From: an uncultured Trueperaceae bacterium | GTDB taxonomy: Bacteria; Deinococcota; Deinococci; Deinococcales; Trueperaceae | Reading direction: 5' to 3' | DNA length: 17,846 nucleotides | Assembly: GCA_937911855.1 (NCBI GenBank) | Contig: CALDPK010000229.1 | Span: 1 to 17,846 of the forward strand | Part shown: positions 15,900 to 17,846 of the stretch, one piece after another | Position numbering within the stretch: the stretch's first letter is position 1 | Layout of the letters: each line of letters starts with the position of its first letter | The notes under the pieces: model-generated | Told to the model about the DNA's origin: nothing | The model's input: the letters and a program-made list of their open reading frames with translations, nothing else | Database searches by the model: none | Position numbers and translations under genes: made by a program

Positions 15900-16348
15900 T
15901 CGGGATCGCTGTTGTCGAGTTCGCGGATCTCCTCGATGAACCGGTCGACCGAATCGAAATCCTTGTAAACGCTTAAAAAACGGATGTACGCGACGGTATC
16001 CAGGTCCTTGAGGAACAGCAGCGCACGGCGGCCGATCTCTTCGGACGTCAGCTCGGGAGCCTGGATCTCGTCCTCGAAACTGTAGGCGAAAGCGTGCAGC
16101 TGCTTCTCGGTGACCGGGCGCTTGTTACTGGCCATCCGCAGCTTGTCCAGGAGCTTCTCGGGCAGGAACGGTTCGGTGCGTCCCGACCGTTTCCTGACGA
16201 TGAGCGCCTCGAACTGGGCGCGCTCGTAAGTGGTGAGGCGCCGGCCGCACTGGGTGCATTCCCTGCGCCGCCTGATGGCTGAACCTTCGTCCGAGGGACG
16301 GGAGTTGATGACGCGCGTGTCAGTGGCGTTGCAGTAAGGGCATTTCAT
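15884..16348 (-). CDS. nrdR: Transcriptional repressor NrdR
   Basis: NrdR is the nucleotide-sensing repressor of ribonucleotide reductase genes. The 154-residue product has the N-terminal zinc ribbon (Cys3, Cys6, Cys31, Cys34) with the basic IRRRREC stretch and GRRLTTYER, followed by the ATP-cone domain (IVRKRSGRTEPF onward) and the conserved VYKDFDSVDRF ending. Its ATG lies 3 nt after the SDR stop, so the two genes form one transcript. The last 16 bp overlap the sbcC 3' end on the other strand. No nrd genes or clear NrdR boxes were seen in the window. Confidence 0.97.
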   Translation of the reverse strand: MKCPYCNATDTRVINSRPSDEGSAIRRRRECTQCGRRLTTYERAQFEALIVRKRSGRTEPFLPEKLLDKLRMASNKRPVTEKQLHAFAYSFEDEIQAPELTSEEIGRRALLFLKDLDTVAYIRFLSVYKDFDSVDRFIEEIRELDNSDPDQSSQ

Positions 16349-16351
16349 GGC

Positions 16352-17278
16352 TCAGCGCGGGTGCTCCCGCGAGGCGTCGAACAGGAAGCTCTGCTCCCAG
16401 TCGTCAATGAATTCCTCGAACTCCGGCCGCTCGTCCGGGTAATCACTGGCGTAGTAATCCTCGTACTCGCCACTTTCCGTGCCGGCCTGATCCTCATCGG
16501 CGGCGTCCTCGCCCGGATCGTCTGCTGATTCGTCATCACCGTTGAAGTGGCTGGCCTCGAGGTCGTCCTGGCGCACGCTTGTGTCCAGGGCTGCCCGCAC
16601 TTCAGGCAGGAGCGAGTCGGTGATGCGGGGCGGCGCCGGCAGTGCGACTTCGATCGTCTGGCCGCCCACGCCGTCCCTGCCCTGCAGGCCCAGGAACAGC
16701 ACCGTGTTGGCAAGGGCCACGTCGTGGCCGGGATCGGCGGCCGAGCGGCTGGGCACGACCACGTTGCTGCGGAACTTGGGGTTGTGGCGCCGGTCGAATG
16801 ATTCGCTGAGACCCCGCAGTGCGCCCTGAACGGCGATCATCTGGGGTTCCACTGCACTGCGCGGCGGTGCGATCAGGACGAGCCAGATGCCTTCCGGGTG
16901 CATCCGCAACGCGGTCTTCATGGTCAGGTAGGTGCTGCGGAGGTTCTCTTCCAGCAGCTCGGTGAACTCGTTCTCCGCCAGATTGCGGAAAGGGGCGTTG
17001 CTGGCGTGGGCCACTACATGCACCACTCCGTCCAGATCCCCGAATATTTCGTGAACCTTGTTGAACGTACTGAGTACGTCTATCTGTGCGCTCATGTCAG
17101 CCTGCACCGGGATGGCAGTGCCACCCAGCTCCTCGATTTCGGCTGCTGTCTTCGAGGCCTGGTCCACGTCACGGTCGGCGCAAACTACGTCATGCCCTGC
17201 AGCGCCAAATGCCAGCGCAGCGGCACGGCCGTAGCCCTGACCGACATTGGTGACGAGAACTACCTTGGCTGAATCCAT
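16352..17278 (-). CDS. SDR-fold protein lacking catalytic residues, acidic C-terminal tail
   Basis: The 308-residue protein has a Rossmann core of the short-chain dehydrogenase family: LVTNVGQGYGRAAALAF at 8-24 matches the TGxxxGxG dinucleotide site with the first Gly changed to Asn, then a CADRD strand end and the usual strand order. The active site is not conserved. Aligned to the YxxxK helix, MIAVQGALRGLSES (147-160) has Met in place of Tyr and Gln in place of Lys. The NNAG position reads VAHA and the Ser strand reads IAPPRSA. After about residue 238 comes a tail of roughly 60 residues dominated by Asp and Glu with several Tyr and Trp. It is therefore probably a binding or regulatory protein, not an oxidoreductase. 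The start ATG has a TATCCT box 7 nt upstream. It is co-transcribed with nrdR. Confidence 0.85.
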   Translation of the reverse strand: MDSAKVVLVTNVGQGYGRAAALAFGAAGHDVVCADRDVDQASKTAAEIEELGGTAIPVQADMSAQIDVLSTFNKVHEIFGDLDGVVHVVAHASNAPFRNLAENEFTELLEENLRSTYLTMKTALRMHPEGIWLVLIAPPRSAVEPQMIAVQGALRGLSESFDRRHNPKFRSNVVVPSRSAADPGHDVALANTVLFLGLQGRDGVGGQTIEVALPAPPRITDSLLPEVRAALDTSVRQDDLEASHFNGDDESADDPGEDAADEDQAGTESGEYEDYYASDYPDERPEFEEFIDDWEQSFLFDASREHPR

Positions 17279-17285
17279 ACTGCTC

Positions 17286-17315
17286 AGGATACAGCCAGCG
17301 CATGGTTATTCACAA
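17286..17315 (-). promoter_or_regulatory. Leaderless promoter for the SDR-nrdR unit
   Basis: On the minus strand TTGTGA (17315-17310) and TATCCT (17291-17286) are separated by 18 bp, and the -10 ends 7 nt before the ATG at 17278. No ribosome-binding site is present. This is the most complete of the three leaderless promoters in the window. The 85-bp divergent gap to accD must also hold the accD promoter, which I could not assign. Confidence 0.65.
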
Positions 17316-17363
17316 GCGGAAGACGAACTGCCGGCACGCCCCCGTGTTAGCTTTGGAGATTGT

Positions 17364-17712
17364 ATGGCTCTTGAACGGTTTTTCCGGCGTAAAAAGCCCA
17401 CACGTGGCGATGATGACAACGCGCCAAGTGGTCTCTGGCTCAAGTGCGACGGGTGTGGCGCACAGATATATCGCAAGGATCTGGTTGCGAACAGGTACGT
17501 GTGCCCGGAGTGCGGTTTCCACTACCGGATGCCGGCCAGCGCCCGGGTCGAACTCCTCGCCGACGATGGTTCCTTCGAGCAGTGGTCGGGCAAACTGTTT
17601 CCGACGGACCCACTGGACTTCGAGGATTCCGAACCGTACCCGGACCGGATGGCGCGCAGCCAGCAGAAGCAGGGCCGGCCTGACGCGATCCTGACCGGAG
17701 CCGCCGTGTTGG
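17364..17712 (+). CDS. accD: Acetyl-CoA carboxylase carboxyltransferase beta subunit, 5' part
   Basis: AccD is the zinc-bearing half of carboxyltransferase, making malonyl-CoA for fatty acid synthesis. ATG 17364 follows a TGGAG ribosome-binding site by 5 nt and gives MALERFFRRKKP. The four-Cys zinc ribbon is present (Cys28, Cys31, Cys47, Cys50), followed by HYRMPASARVELL, a DPLDFEDSEPYPDR segment and GRPDAILTGAAVLA. The next part of the family (a G-x-P-V strand, then a FIGGSMGS loop) is absent. Beyond about 17712 the frame stays open but encodes unrelated residues, because the sequence switches to a carboxylesterase gene on the other strand. Only about 116 codons are genuine. Confidence 0.93.
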
Positions 17713-17845
17713 CCTTCGTCGCCCGGCGCCTCTGCGCCGACGGCATCGCCATCATCGTCGTCGTCTTGCCGCCGCCGCCCGACTGGCCGAAGATCGTGAC
17801 GCGGTCCGGATCGCCGCCGAAGTTTTCGATGTTGTCGCGCACCCA
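17713..17845 (-). pseudogene. Fragment of type B carboxylesterase
   Basis: Read on the minus strand from the window edge, the sequence gives WVRDNIENFGGDPDRVTIFG, then QSGGGGKT and MMAMPSAQ. This is the nucleophile-elbow region of carboxylesterase/lipase type B proteins; the catalytic Ser lies in GQSGG. The family normally continues with a GLF(H/R)-A-x-x-QSG strand, but here it breaks off into sequence matching accD on the other strand. It has no connection with its neighbours. The exact edge lies somewhere in 17700-17735. Confidence 0.75.
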
Positions 17846-17846
17846 C

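Noticed and set aside
17310..17846. Plus or minus frames across the right-hand join as one gene
   Set aside because: Frames stay open across the join by chance of high GC; residues on the two sides belong to different families on opposite strands.

Overview
The window is GC-rich, gene-dense bacterial DNA. Its core (about 1136 to 17712) looks like one continuous chromosomal segment from the Deinococcota, probably a Trueperaceae- or Deinococcus-like lineage. The reasons are a bacterial NurA/HerA pair of the Deinococcus type and several TANNNT -10 boxes placed exactly 7 nt before an ATG, as expected for leaderless transcripts that are common in that phylum. The assignment is an inference from content, not from a database search.

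Layout of the core. On the minus strand, reading right to left from 6427, lie rplM-rpsI, uppP, gltX-ftsY and fba: ribosomal proteins, lipid carrier recycling, glutamyl-tRNA synthesis, SRP-receptor targeting and class II aldolase. On the plus strand a divergent promoter at 6577 starts a tightly packed run: a 14-codon leader ORF, a penicillin-acylase-family Ntn hydrolase, nurA, herA, sbcD (mre11-like) and sbcC (rad50-like). Every junction except nurA/herA (4 nt gap) is an overlap, so this reads as one 9.3 kb operon. The last four genes together form a complete DNA end-resection set, arranged much as archaea arrange nurA-rad50-mre11-herA. In this copy herA carries a reading-frame break near 10825-10845. 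Convergent to sbcC is a two-gene minus-strand unit: an SDR-fold protein that lacks its catalytic residues and has a long acidic tail, followed by nrdR. Divergent from that is the 5' part of accD.

Both window ends look foreign to the core. At the left, fba runs out at a GCTCGAGC-containing join (1136-1148). It passes into sequence that resembles the C-terminus of 2-isopropylmalate synthase and then into an open minus-strand frame ending in a lasso-peptide-B2/transglutaminase-like domain. At the right, accD stops matching its family after about 17712 and the opposite strand encodes a piece of a type B carboxylesterase. These are most simply explained as chimeric joins made during amplification or assembly, and flanking genes should not be interpreted across them.

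No rRNA, tRNA, CRISPR array, insertion sequence or replication origin was recognised. The most biologically interesting content is the nurA-herA-sbcD-sbcC operon with its leaderless leader ORF and its acylase passenger, and the catalytically degenerate SDR coupled to nrdR.
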